Positions 22,092 to 32,615 of a stretch of 39,067 bases of DNA are shown here, one piece after another. Within the stretch, counting starts at the first letter, position 1. Each line of letters opens with the position of its first letter. The notes beneath the pieces were generated by a model. The model had not been told where the DNA came from, did no database searches, and saw nothing but the letters and a program-made list of their open reading frames with translations. A program made the position numbers and the translations under genes. Source of the DNA: Chromera velia (Eukaryota; Sar; Chromeraceae); the NCBI GenBank assembly GCA_018398765.1, contig JAHBMJ010000430.1, positions 4,196 to 43,262 on the forward strand. Reading direction: 5' to 3'.

Positions 22092-23665
22092 CTACTGCCC
22101 CCCCTCTCCCGTGATCGACCCCAGGCTGTTCGGTACTGTTCCTCTCGGCGTGGCGTCGCCCTTCGACATGGGACCCTCTGCGCCCGCTCCCCCCCAGCCC
22201 ACTCCACTGCCCGAGTCCCTGACCAACCCGGCATGAGAGGGGAGACTCAGGTTCCCATCCGAGGCGTTCCGGATGAAGGAGACGGGTGGAGCGCCCCCGG
22301 GTGCCTCATCTCTCCCCTGCTGCTGCTGGTGCAGTTGTTGAGACTTCTGTTGCTGCATATCGATCAACATCCTGCACAAACAGGCATGTACAAAAGGTGT
22401 GCGCTGAATGAGACCATGCAAATAGACAGAAATGCAAAAAGACAAGACTTTCGATCGACCGAATCAAGTGCTCCAACGAGTGCGACGAATCGCTCAAGGA
22501 AAGAGAAGCCGAGTAACAAGACGCATAGATGAATGAGCATACAGAAAGGCAAAAAGAGAGATGTACCGAGACCTTTCTTTCATTTTCGGTTGCCTGGAAG
22601 AGTTAGTTACTCTTCTGCGCACGACGCTCAATGACCCCCAAGTGCAACTGAAAAAACAACTCTCAGAAGAAATGGATTTTTTGCTGTGCGAGACGTTGAC
22701 TTCAACCAGCTGTGAGGTCTTCCATCCCAGACTGACCTCAGTACTTTCATGCAGGTGTAGAATGTGTTTCTGTGTCTCCCGTTCTCGAATAGAAGGTGAA
22801 GCCTGGCCGGAGACCCCCCCTCTCGGAGGCCGTCGTCGAAGCACATCACGCAGCATCTGCATGTGCATACAGAGACATTCTCCACGGTAAGTGTATAAAA
22901 ATGAAACGCTGACGATCCCTGCCGATGGTACTGGTTACTCCACCTTTTCTTCTCTAAAAACACCCGGATCCAGATACATCCGAAGCATTGCGGGTGGGCT
23001 CTGTCGAAAAGCGCCAAGGAGCCGGGAGGGGAAGAATGAAGAGATCGAGACTGCAAAACGGAGACGGAGGACCCTGACCGACCGAGAGAGCGTGTCTGTG
23101 TCTCTGATGGTCTGAGGAAGTTCAGACACCATCGAGATCATTTCGGGTTTCGGCTTCCTTAGCTCGGTCAGCTGCATGCCGACAGACACAGGGGGCCACA
23201 AGACAAAGAACAATGAGAAAGGGAGAGAAGAACGTAAGATGTTGACAGAATAGCCGTGGATTAAACACTGAAGGCACGAGCTGCTTGATTATGGCAGAGA
23301 AGGGATAGCCCAGACGGCTTTAGTGTTTCCTCCAGGGATTAGGATTTTAGTCAGACTGTCCCTCTCTTCGATTAGTCGAGCACAGGCCCCTTCCCTTCCG
23401 TAGAGCTGATCGATGTCACTCACTCACTCACTCACTCACTCGCTCACTCACTCACTTACTCACTCACTCACCCACCCACCCACTCACCCACCCACCCACT
23501 CACTCACTCACTCACTCACTCACTGACTCAGTCACTCACCCACCCACTCATCCACTCACTCACTCACTCACCCACTCACTCAGTGACTCACTGACTGACT
23601 CTTGCCAAGAAGAATTCCGTCGGTTCTCTTCGGGCAGCTTCTCCTGAGAGGCTCAGATTGCACAG

Positions 23666-23734
<69 letters not shown>

Positions 23735-25697
23735 CAGAGAAAGAAAGAAAGAAAGAGGTTTCTGATTCAACTTTTTGGGGCACATTGAATGAGAGAATCG
23801 AACCCCAAAGTGCATGAATAGGTGGATTCACACGGAAGCGAAACGACCCCACACAGAAATGTCCACATCAGACTACGCACACAAACACAAACCTGACAAC
23901 TTAATTATTGCCTTGCCGCATGTTCTGATCACATTTCCCATCGGTACCAACTCAATCAGCTACTCCCTCGTCAACTTACTCACCCACCCATCCGTCCGCT
24001 TGTTCACTTACTCACTTTCAGTTGTCCCTCCATCGAGAAAGTTCCGGGGCGGATCTCGCCGTCTTCACTCACGAACGTCACGCTCAACCCCTCTTGAACA
24101 GCCTGCACAAAGAGGCAGGCCCATGCAAACGCACAGCGTGCGTGCAGGTGGGGTTCCAGACATGCACATGGTAGCTGACACCTTCCTACATCAGAAGTCT
24201 TCTATGCCCCCAAACGAGTTGACACAGGGAGAAAACACAACAGCCAATGTGCCAAGGGAACAGAATAGTAAAAGCCAGTAAAGTCTATGATATTTAGCAA
24301 GAGATCAAAGCACAAACACACGGGCATTCACTGACCCTCGAAAACTTCCGCACGAGTTGCTGCAACTTTTGCTTCTCGTCCGCCTGTGAAAATCAAAAAC
24401 AGTAGGAGGAATAAAATCAGCCCATCGGGACTCGGCAGACGACTCTTGACACACAATACAGAGAAACAAGAAAACAGCACCGACAGACGCGGACAAGACA
24501 GTGCATCGCAGCTTGCAAATTGCCTGCATCTGCTCATTGCGAGAATTCATGATGAAGGGTGACTGTGGTGAAAGGAAAAGAGAACACTTGGTTGACGGAA
24601 CGAGGGGTCGGAAGAGAGAGAGTGAAGATTGAATGGGATAATACAAGCAAAGACTTTAACGTAGACCCGTACAGAAACACAAAAAGAAGGGGGCGACTGT
24701 TCCTTCGGTATTCCTTTTGAGCCGACTGACTCTGCGCCGAGCCTCGCTGTTGGCATCCTGTGGAAACTCCCCTGCCCCGTTCCCGACCCCCTCATTCCCT
24801 GACCCCCTTGTCGCGTCTTCTGCAGAAAGAGGAGGAAGCAACAGGGTGCATCAATCACGATGCATGTGGTGGAGCCACCGGTGTGAACAAAATCTCTATT
24901 CTGCCCTTCACACGTGCTTTGCTGAGGGATGTACGAAAAGTTAGGTCTTGAAAAGTGCTTCTATGTTTCAAAGAGGGTGTTCTGCTTCGCGAAGTGAAAT
25001 ACTCAAGTGCCCGACGAGAAGTCTTCGACCAAGAAGAGGAGGGAAACTCGGTCACGCCCTGTCACTCATGGTGTCTTTGACAGGCATCGAACTCTGCCTA
25101 CATATGCTCTTCTCAGTCACTCTAAGAAGGCTCTAGTCGGATCGCTGGCCCACATGTGCATACGCATGCATGCTTTTTCGGCGAGACAGGCTTTGTGATT
25201 GACTCACTCTCGGGAGATAGGTAACTGCGTGCATTTGAGGTACCCTTCTTCTTCTGGGAATCAGAAGATGATCGCACAATCTTTCTCCCAAAGCGATGGA
25301 CTCAGGCACCAACCGGATAACTGATTGACTGACTGTCTGGGGAAAGTGTGTCTTGGCTCTGCACAGATGAGAGGAGATTCTGCATTGCTTCCTTGTCGAC
25401 CTGTGGACGCTTGCGAGCGGTCACCTGCACGAATTCGTTGTTTTTGTCTGCCGATGAAGTGCGACAGCACGAGCTGCACTGCCACCAACTGCTACCGCTG
25501 CCAGTCCCTGGAGGTTTGCCCTGTTGCAACTCGGACGTCATGCCGTGGTGCTCTCCTGCTGCTTTTGCAAGCTCACGAGTCCTGCTCTTGCTGTGCAAAC
25601 AACAACCGCGGGCTCGTCGGAAAGAATGCGCATCTGGGTCTGCCAATGAGGTTACAGTGTAAAGATGTGCTTCAGTGAATGACATCGTCGAATCCAT
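22092..25697 (-). CDS. Nine-exon protein with a putative PH-like (ISP-type) domain
   Basis: The exons are 25334-25697, 24731-24819, 24500-24562, 24336-24383, 24016-24102, 23128-23171, 22964-23050, 22815-22856 and 22092-22371. All junctions agree in phase, giving 367 residues. Exon 1 is Cys/Ser-rich (WWQCSSCC), then VDKEAMQNLLSSVQS. A short helix (KQKLQQLVRKFSR) leads into GLSVTFVSEDGEIRPGTFSM and, later, CCVMCFDDGLRE, which reads like first and late strands of a small PH-like fold. The C-terminal exon is Gln-rich, then Gly/Ser-rich. The layout of a Cys-rich N-terminus, short helix and PH-like fold recalls apicomplexan ISP proteins of the cortical membrane skeleton. That is a resemblance, not a demonstrated homology. 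The true start could be a later Met (MTSELQQ). Donors are GTCAGT (three times), GTCTTG, GTGAGT, GTCTGA, GTGTTT and GTCTCC. Exons 6-8 are the least certain. Confidence 0.55.
23416..23603 (-). repeat. (CACT)n array, reading GTGAGTGAGT on the gene strand
   Basis: About 190 bases of CACT units, with CACC and GACT variants, lie in the fifth intron of the PH-like gene. On the coding strand it reads as repeated GTGAGT, a consensus-like donor word. Confidence 0.9.
23669..23755. repeat. (CA)n then (GA)n/(GACA)n microsatellite
   Basis: A compound microsatellite, CA then GA, GACAGA and GAAA units, lies in the same intron as the CACT array. Confidence 0.9.
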
Positions 25698-25986
25698 CGC
25701 ATTGCATGAATTGGTTAAATTTGGTTTGCATGTTCGACTGAATTCACGCATGCATGCATGATCATCGCGAAGAGAATTAATTAATGCAAAAAGATCCGAT
25801 ACAGCCATGCAGCGCGATTTAAAAAAAAAATCTAAACCATATACAGAGGCCGCGTATGCCGGCCTGCATATAGAATGCATGTGACCCATGTCGCCTCGGG
25901 GGGCAGCTCAGCTCTGCTGAGATCAGCCGAGAGGCCCTGAGATCGCACGCACTCGCATAACGCATTTTTTCATCCGAGTTCCAAAA

Positions 25987-26086
25987 TGTGCCCCTCAAGC
26001 AACTCGCACGGAGCCGCGATCGCACATGCCTTATAATTACTTTGCGCATGCGTGCCCCTCAAGTAACTCGCACGGAGTTGCACATG
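25987..26086. repeat. Direct repeat pair with GTGCCCCTCAAG
   Basis: GTGCCCCTCAAG-(C/T)-AACTCGCACGGAG occurs at 25987 and again at about 26050, with one difference in 26 bases. Each copy is followed within about 20 bases by CGCACATGC or GCACATGCACG. Confidence 0.7.
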
Positions 26087-26817
26087 CACGACGCGCGCGC
26101 GGTCCCGAAAAGCATACTTCGCTGCCGTGGCCCCCGCCCCATGGCAGCACACAACTTAGACATGCCCAAGCCCCCGATGGTGTACATCAATTAGCGGACC
26201 CCTAAATAGCCCCCCGAGGCACTCACCCAACTGGTTGGGTGTATCCCGTATGCATGCAACATGCAAGCAACGCATGACAATTAACTCATTGCAATTAAGG
26301 GAGGACCCGGAGGAGTGAAAGACCATTGCATAACGCGATCCCGAAGAGACCAAAAGAATTCTATATCCCGAGAAGACTGAAGAATGAATCGCTTGATCGG
26401 TTCGTAATATATTAATATACACACGAGTGCACGGCTCGACCAACCAAACAACAGTTGAGGCAACAGCAGCAAAGTAAAAGGCTCCACGTTGCGAGAATTG
26501 ATCGAACCCCCGCCGTCCTCTTCGTCCTTCAGTTGACAGAGTCGGGCTTTTTCTTCCTTCTGCTCGCAGGCAAAGTGAGCGAGAGAAATCAAGGGACAGC
26601 TGCCGGATCAGGAATCTCCTTGCGGACAAGGGTACGCCTCCCCCCTCTTCCCTCTCCACTTGACTTCTCATGCGAAGGGTAAGCCCCCCTCCCTCTCTCC
26701 CCCTCTCTCCCTCTCCATTTGAATTCTCATGCCCTTTCCCACTTACGCAGTCTAAGTCCCCCTCAATCTCCTCAGCGAAAAAAAAAAAAACATGTCTGAA
26801 ACGCACATGGCAGTAAA

Positions 26818-26822
<5 letters not shown>

Positions 26823-26849
<27 letters not shown>

Positions 26850-26850
26850 C
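26823..26850. repeat. (AT)n microsatellite
   Basis: A TATATATA tract lies about 170 bases upstream of the membrane/LRR start codon. Confidence 0.85.
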
Positions 26851-27020
26851 TGCGTGGAGTCTTCAGTCTTTGCATCTGTGCACTTGTGTGTGACTGACCC
26901 GCCCCTGCAGGCCCTGCATGAAACAACCAGCCTGGCACCGACCGACCCGCGACCGACCAGGGCCCATCAAACATCAAGACAAAAAAAGCGTGGACCGACA
27001 CAAGCAGGAAGGAAGGAAGC

Positions 27021-29728
27021 ATGGAGCGCCAATACATCGGCCCACCCGTCAGAGAAACACTCGAACCTGAAGCACTTCCACCCCCCCCAACCCAGCAGCA
27101 CCCGAAGCACAGCGAGGAAGAAAGGGATGAAAAGATAATGTCAGGTTCGTGGAACCTGACAGCCTTTCTCCACCGTTTCGGGTGGCACCTGATCTTCCAC
27201 TTCGCCGACGTCTTCACGGACTCAGTGCAGTATGCAGCCCTCGCTGAAGACGAGGCGCAGAGGGAAATCGCAGAGACAGAGGTGACCCTCTTGGGGGGAC
27301 AGATGACAGTCCTTCGTCTGTCCCTGATCGCCCTTCTGATCAATCTTGTATCGTCTCTGTGCGCACTCGTTCTCGACATCTCTGTGCACAGGCAGATGCT
27401 CGAGATCGATAGAACGGTCTTGCGAAAGGACCCTCAGCACGGAATACAGACAGCGAGAGTTGTCCAGAGTTCAAGTTTTCTCCGTCTCCCCCTCATCCTT
27501 TTGGAGGACCTGCCCTCCCTTGCCGTCTCCTTCTTCATCCTCTCCCTCCAGCAGAAGGNNNNNNNNNNNNNNNNNNNNNNNNGGGGGGGGGGGGAACTCC
27601 AACATCTTCCTCTATAACTTTGTGGTCACCTCCCTCACCCTCTCGTCAGAAGTCCTCGCCAGCATCGTCAGCGCTGCAAAGGCGCACAGAGAACTGACCA
27701 ACGGCCCTTGCTCTTCCGTCGGGGTGACAGAGGAAGAGGCATCGCATCTCCTCGAGACAGGAGGAGGAGAGGAAGAAGGGAGGGGATTCAAAAGAGACAG
27801 CAAGGGGATGGGGGTGGCAGTGCTCTGGCTGCTGCAGTGGTTGATTCTATTCAAGGTCGAGCTCCTCGACTTTTGCCAGGACGCTCTGTCCTCCCAGAGC
27901 GTCAGCGCTAACAGGGGCCTGGCAGAGACGCCTCTCCTGTTCTCCCTCACCGCCGGGTTTCTCGGCAGGGTGGTGCTAGGGTTCGCTGCCTACAGCTTCC
28001 TAGGGGTCATAGTCCTCCGAGCTCAGGTAGACTGCCCCTGCCTGATTGGGGAGGGTCACCCTTTGAACCCTTTCGCCCCCGGAGGGCGGGGGCTCCCGGG
28101 GGGATTCTTCGGATGGATTCTGTTCGGTGTTGAGCTAGTGGTCGGTCTGGCCTACCTTCCCGTGATCCTGGTAGGGTCATGGGTTGCCGGAATCGATTGG
28201 TTTCCTTTGGCCAGGGAGGAGAGACAGGACTCCGATGTCGAGCGTCAGGCGCGTTTGGAGGGTTGTCTGGAGGTGCTCTTCTTCATAGAAGATGTGCCCT
28301 CCCTCCTGTTCAACCTGTCGGTGGTGTCACTCGAGATCGCATCAGTAGCTGCCTCCTCTGGTTCAGTATGGGGGGTGGTGTTTAGTGTGCAGACCGCCAA
28401 CGCAGTCTCAACGCTCGTCTCCTTCGTACTGCGGGTTGCTGAGCAGGTGAGAATACTTTGAGTCTTTTGAATTTCTCTGTGCGGTTTTTTGAGTTCTTTG
28501 AATTCATTTTGAGTTTTTTGAAACTGTCAACGCTCGTCTCATTCCTGCTGCGGGGTGCTGAGCAGGTGAGAACACTTTGAGTCTTTTGAATTTCTCTGTG
28601 CAGGTTTTTGAGTTCTTTGAATTCATTTTGAGTTTTTTGAAATTGTCGACGCTCGTCTCCTTCCTGCTGCGGGTTGATGAGCAGGAGGCCGGGCGGAAGA
28701 AGAACGAACAGGAGGTGTCACTCGAGGCTTTGGTGCTTGAGGAGGACAGCGTCTCCGAGAAGCTTGCCCTCGTCAGGGGGGGGGAGCTGCGGCAGGTGGA
28801 GAAGGTGAAAGTGGAAGGTATGTCGGTCCACAAGTGGACGGAGTTCTGCAACACCCTCGAATTGATGCAGTGCCTCGTGAGCATCGACGTGAGTTATGCT
28901 ACTCGGCATTCGGAGGACATTCAGGAGGTCAGCGGATGCATATATATATATATATATATGCACTGCTTTTTTGTCGACTGGCTTTGATTGTTCTTTCAAA
29001 ATTTGAAGAAATGATGAATCGAAAGTTGAATACTTTCTAATTGATACACTCCTATCGAGTGGCTTTGATTGTTATGTCTCGTGTAGACAAATAAAGTAAA
29101 TCTGTAGACGAAAGAGGAAGAAAATGCCCGGGAGGGAGGATGAACATATGCGCGTTCATGGACGATTGAGCATGAGTCGGAGCAGGGTGTAAATAGAGAA
29201 ACAATTTTTATGCCAAGAAAACGAAGCATCAGTAGGAGACGGCAGCAGAGATGCCTACCGTGTCAGGGTTATTCCATTTGCTTCTCACCAATATGATCTT
29301 GGGTATGAGCGATGCTTCAGTCTGCTTACCGTCCTTGACTGTTTTCCATCGAAGCGCTTCAATCGAATGAATCTCTGTTGTTTTCCATCGAATCTCTGTT
29401 CGATCTCTTGCGTGCGCAGCTCAGCTCGGCCCTCCAGAAGGGCCAGAATTCCGCACTCAAGGAACTCACAATGTATCGCAACGAACATATCGGAGACGGG
29501 GGGGCGACGGCCGTTGCATCTCTCCTCGCGAGTGGCGCGGTGAGGAATCTGGAGAAATTGGACCTTAACTTTTGCGGAATTTCGGGGGTCGGTGCAGAGA
29601 AGGTGAGTTTTTGAGTCGGTAAGTGAGTGATTGAGTGAGTGAGTGGGTAAGAGAGTGGATGAGTGAGTGAGTGAGTAAGAGAGTGGATGAGTGAGTGAGT
29701 GAGTGAGTGAGTGAGTGAGTGGGTGAGT

Positions 29729-29784
<56 letters not shown>

Positions 29785-31211
29785 GCAACAAAGAGAGGGG
29801 TGCAATTCTCTGCGCATGCATGCGGGGTCAGGGCTCAGGGTCAGTGAGGGATCTCGACGGTCCCTCTAGTCTGTGATTGATGAGTACGCAGAAAGAACAA
29901 CGACAAAGAGAAATTTCTCAATTCATAATGTTGGAGCCATCCATGCATGAAAAGGACACGGATGATAAAACCAATAGGCAAGAACAGGATGAGTGAGTTG
30001 ATTCCCAACATGAAACCAAAACTAATGTAGATGGAAGAAAAATAACGATGGGGTGGGTGTCAGAGGGAGGCTTTCATCAGGGAGAGAGGGAGGGAGGGAT
30101 TGCACCATAGAAATGACAGACGAGAATGACAGCCATATACGCATGAGCAGGGTGAATGGGTCTGTAGCATCAAAGTTACTGCATGCAGTGATGAGTGAAG
30201 GGGAACTCTCATCCACAAACGCACAGTCACGCCTGGTGCAAGTCCATGCAGGGGTTTATTTTCTGTTTGAACAGACTAGCTCTCCCTTCGATCGTGTGAG
30301 CGCATGATTGCAGCTCTGCTTGGCCCTCCAGAGGGGACAGACCCCCGCACTCAAGGAGCTCGACCTAGGATATAACGAAAAGATCGGAGACAGGGGCGCA
30401 AGGGTTCTTGTGGGTCTTCTTGAGAGTGGGGCGGTGAGGGGCCTGGAAGAACTGTATGTTAAAAGCTGCGGAATTTCGGTGGAAGCCGCAGAGAGGGTGA
30501 GTGAGTAAATCATTGATTGTGAGTTTTTTTTAATTCTTTGAATTGATTTCGAGGTTTTTGAAATTGTTGGGCCTGGAAGAGGTGGATGTTACAGAGTGCG
30601 GGATTTCGGGGGAAGCCGCAGAGAGGGTGAGTGAGTAAATCACTATTCCTAGTAGTGATGATGATATTGTAAGAGTGCGAATAGCAGTAGTCAGAGGGGC
30701 CTCCGCAATAAGCAAAGAACTGCTGAGCGGCGTCCCCTGACAAAGTGCGAAGGCGTCCCGCCGCCGCTATTCGTCTCCAGTCGTTGTTCGTCTCACCTTC
30801 TGGCACGGCGCCGTTGGTCGTCGTCCCAGTGCACATATGAACTTGAAAGAACTGCATGCTGAGCGGAGGAAGAACAATGATCAGAATGATAGCAATGAGA
30901 ATTATCGAAGCAAGCTGGTCCCTTGACTGCCCCTAGAAAGGAGCTAGGCGAGTGAGTGGGCGAAGAGTGTCTATCACCTTCTTTCATGCATTTTCTTTCA
31001 TTGACCGAGAGTGAACACGTATAGTGCGTCCTCACTGAATGCTGCAGCAAAACAGAACCAGGTACGTCGTTTTCGCTCGCTTCCCTGAGCAGTTGGAGAA
31101 CGCCAAGTTTGCATTTTTACGTGCATATCCTCGTACCTTCTCCTCGGTCTGCAGCTGAAGGAAGCCACCAGGAAGATGAACCCGAAGACGGAGGTGTTGT
31201 GGTCCAAGTGA
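27021..31211 (+). CDS. Multi-pass membrane protein with C-terminal leucine-rich repeats
   Basis: Exon 1 (27021-28446, with an assembly gap) encodes a hydrophilic N-terminus and about eight hydrophobic segments. Two of these share a related motif (LEDLPSL and IEDVPSL), suggesting an internal repeat. Exon 2 (28685-28927) is charged and ends in an LRR-like QCLVSIDVS. Exons 3 (29420-29602) and 4 (30314-30496) are each exactly 61 codons and encode two ribonuclease-inhibitor-type repeats: ALKELDLGYNEKIGDRGA, then LEELYVKSCGIS. The last exon (31155-31211) encodes LKEATRKMNPKTEVLWSK and a stop. All junctions are phase 0. Further repeat exons could have been missed in the long introns. The protein is probably a membrane-anchored scaffold or receptor-like protein. 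The E-D-(LV)-P-S-L motif recalls E-x-(IV)-P-Q-L in XK-like proteins, but I would not assign that family. The joining of membrane and LRR parts rests on phase, strand and spacing and needs transcript support. Confidence 0.65.
27559..27582. other. Assembly gap (24 N) beside a G homopolymer
   Basis: The N run is followed by 12 G bases, inside exon 1 of the membrane/LRR gene between hydrophobic segments 2 and 3. The open frames on the two sides differ, so the gap length is not real. Confidence 0.95.
28408..28684 (+). repeat. Tandem duplication of an exon end and its intron start
   Basis: Copies begin at 28408, 28527 and 28646 (period about 119). Each begins with the exon end encoding STLVSF-(VL)-LR, followed by about 80 bases of intron in copies 1 and 2. 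Copy 3 lacks the intron part and runs directly into exon 2 (GAGCAG then GAGGCC). Confidence 0.9.
28940..28960. repeat. (TA)n microsatellite
   Basis: A short ATATAT tract flanked by TGCATA and TATGCA lies just inside intron 2 of the membrane/LRR gene. Confidence 0.85.
29603..29785 (+). repeat. (GAGT)n, (GT)n and (GA)n compound array at a 5' splice site
   Basis: The donor of LRR exon 3 is immediately followed by dozens of GAGTGAGT units, then TG and GA tracts. Many exact GTGAGT and GTAAGT words follow the true junction. Confidence 0.9.
30438..30630 (+). repeat. Partial tandem duplication of the end of LRR exon 4
   Basis: The last 59 bases of exon 4 (30438-30496) recur at 30569-30626 with several differences, both followed by GTGAGTGAGTAAATCA. 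The second copy still encodes an LRR-like GLEEVDVTECGISGEAAER but lacks a convincing acceptor at its start, so it is probably intronic. Confidence 0.8.
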
Positions 31212-31284
31212 TGAAGAGGGAGCTCAGAAGACTCTCTGCCAGGAATTCAGCGCATCCTGCAATAAGTTGCCTCTTTCCTCAATC

Positions 31285-31320
<36 letters not shown>

Positions 31321-32615
31321 TTCGTTCTCCCTTCTTTTGTTCGTTAGTCATAAACTGAATATTCAACGTGCTTCAACGTCCTGGGAAAGGGCGGGAAAGC
31401 CAAGCAAAGAGTATGCTTCCCACAGTGTCTTCTGAAGCAACATTCAGCTCAGTGATACAGACACGAGACGTTTTGTGGGAGTCAATCCGCAATTTCACAT
31501 ATGAAGTTCTGTCTCTACAACTAGAAAAAAAATAATTGCGCGAAATAAAAAGAACAATAAAAAAACAAAAAAGATTTCTAACTAGATTATACTAGATTTC
31601 TAAGAAACAAAAGAGTGAATTCATAGATCAAATTATTTTAAAAGTCTATAAATAGATTATAGGTGGATTTGATATACATCATAAAGTCAATCATATATTT
31701 GTATTCAGCATGATAGATTCTACATTTGTTGTATTTTAAGAAGAAAACGTTCACGCTTTTTTTTTTTGAATTACATTATTAGAGTTAGGATAAGAATCAT
31801 AAAATTTAATAAGCTAGGCAACAGAAAGTTTAAACAGATCTCTTTAAGCCGTATACATAATCAAATAAAAATAATTGTAAATATATATGAGATATACGTG
31901 TGTAACTAGGTCTATAACAATTAAAAGCGTTTAGATATGCCTAGAATTGCCTAGAGATACACTAAATACATCATAGTATAATCATACTATGACATGTAAC
32001 TATGTTACACATATATGATCATATTAGTATACACGATGAGAAATTTCGGGGGCCTGCGGGGGCTTTCGGGGGCTCTTCGCGGGATTTTTTTTTTCGGGGG
32101 CTTGCGGGGGCCGTCGGGGCAAAAAGTGCCGCGAAAATTTTCGCTGAGGGTACCGGGGCCCAGCCGGGGGGCCCAACATTTTTCGGGACATGCCGGAGCA
32201 TGCAGCCGCGCGATCGAAGATCGAGCATGCATGCATATATAGCATGCATGCATGCATTTCAATGACATGCAATTAAGTTGATCGATGCAATTATAACCCC
32301 TTGCTTCGTCCTTGTATATATAGCTCAATATCTCGGTGCGTGTGCAGGTTTTTGAAAGCAAAATGATCTTTTGGTTGTCTACATACTCTGATGTCTTCGT
32401 TTTGAACGAAAGCAGACCGTCCAACCCTGCAGCTGGACATCTGTGTCAACTGTTGTCGAGAGACTTTTGAGTATACATACAAACAACGCACGCCTGTGGA
32501 GTGACGGAAGCAGAAAGACCGTCGCAAAAAGGGAGAAAGAACACTCTTCCACTTTTCCGGGACCGCACTGTCCACTCACACAGCGTTGTACAGATAGAAA
32601 TCGAGAAGATCCAAC
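31212..32615. other. Intergenic: 3' flank, AT-rich island, GC-rich module
   Basis: No gene seen. There is a (TTCT)n tract at about 31282-31322. A strongly AT-rich island at about 31490-32035 ends abruptly in a GGGGGC-rich module at 32045-32205, then a GCATGCATGC cluster at about 32224-32258. 32280-32615 precedes the next gene and should hold its promoter. Confidence 0.45.
32045..32260. repeat. GGGGGC-rich module with a TGCATGCA cluster
   Basis: Repeated CGGGGGC words (CGGGGGCCTGCGGGGGC and similar) are followed by CCCAGCCGGGG, then CATGCCGGAGCATGC, then a palindromic GCATGCATGCATAT...ATAGCATGCATGCATGC. The composition contrasts sharply with the AT-rich DNA on the left. Confidence 0.6.

Larger units (their letters stand above)
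25698..27020. other. Intergenic region between divergent genes
   Basis: No gene seen. It must hold the upstream regions of the minus-strand PH-like gene and the plus-strand membrane/LRR gene. It has GCATGCATGC words at about 25749, two imperfect direct repeats at 25987 and 26050, pyrimidine-rich DNA at 26635-26750 and an (AT)n tract at about 26823-26850. A long minus-strand open frame across 26156-27379 overlaps the start of the membrane gene and lacks coding character. Confidence 0.4.

Noticed and set aside
22561-22890. Plus-strand frame starting MYRDLSFIFGCLEELVTLLRTTL
   Set aside because: It looked protein-like at first but lies opposite an intron and exon 8 of the minus-strand PH-like gene, with no homologous family and no splice partners.
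23416-23603. Regularly spaced repeats that might suggest a CRISPR-like array
   Set aside because: It is a simple CACT tetranucleotide tract without unique spacers, in a eukaryotic intron.
26156-27379. A 407-codon minus-strand open frame
   Set aside because: It lies partly opposite exon 1 of the membrane/LRR gene, crosses AT repeats and pyrimidine tracts, and shows no domain or codon character.
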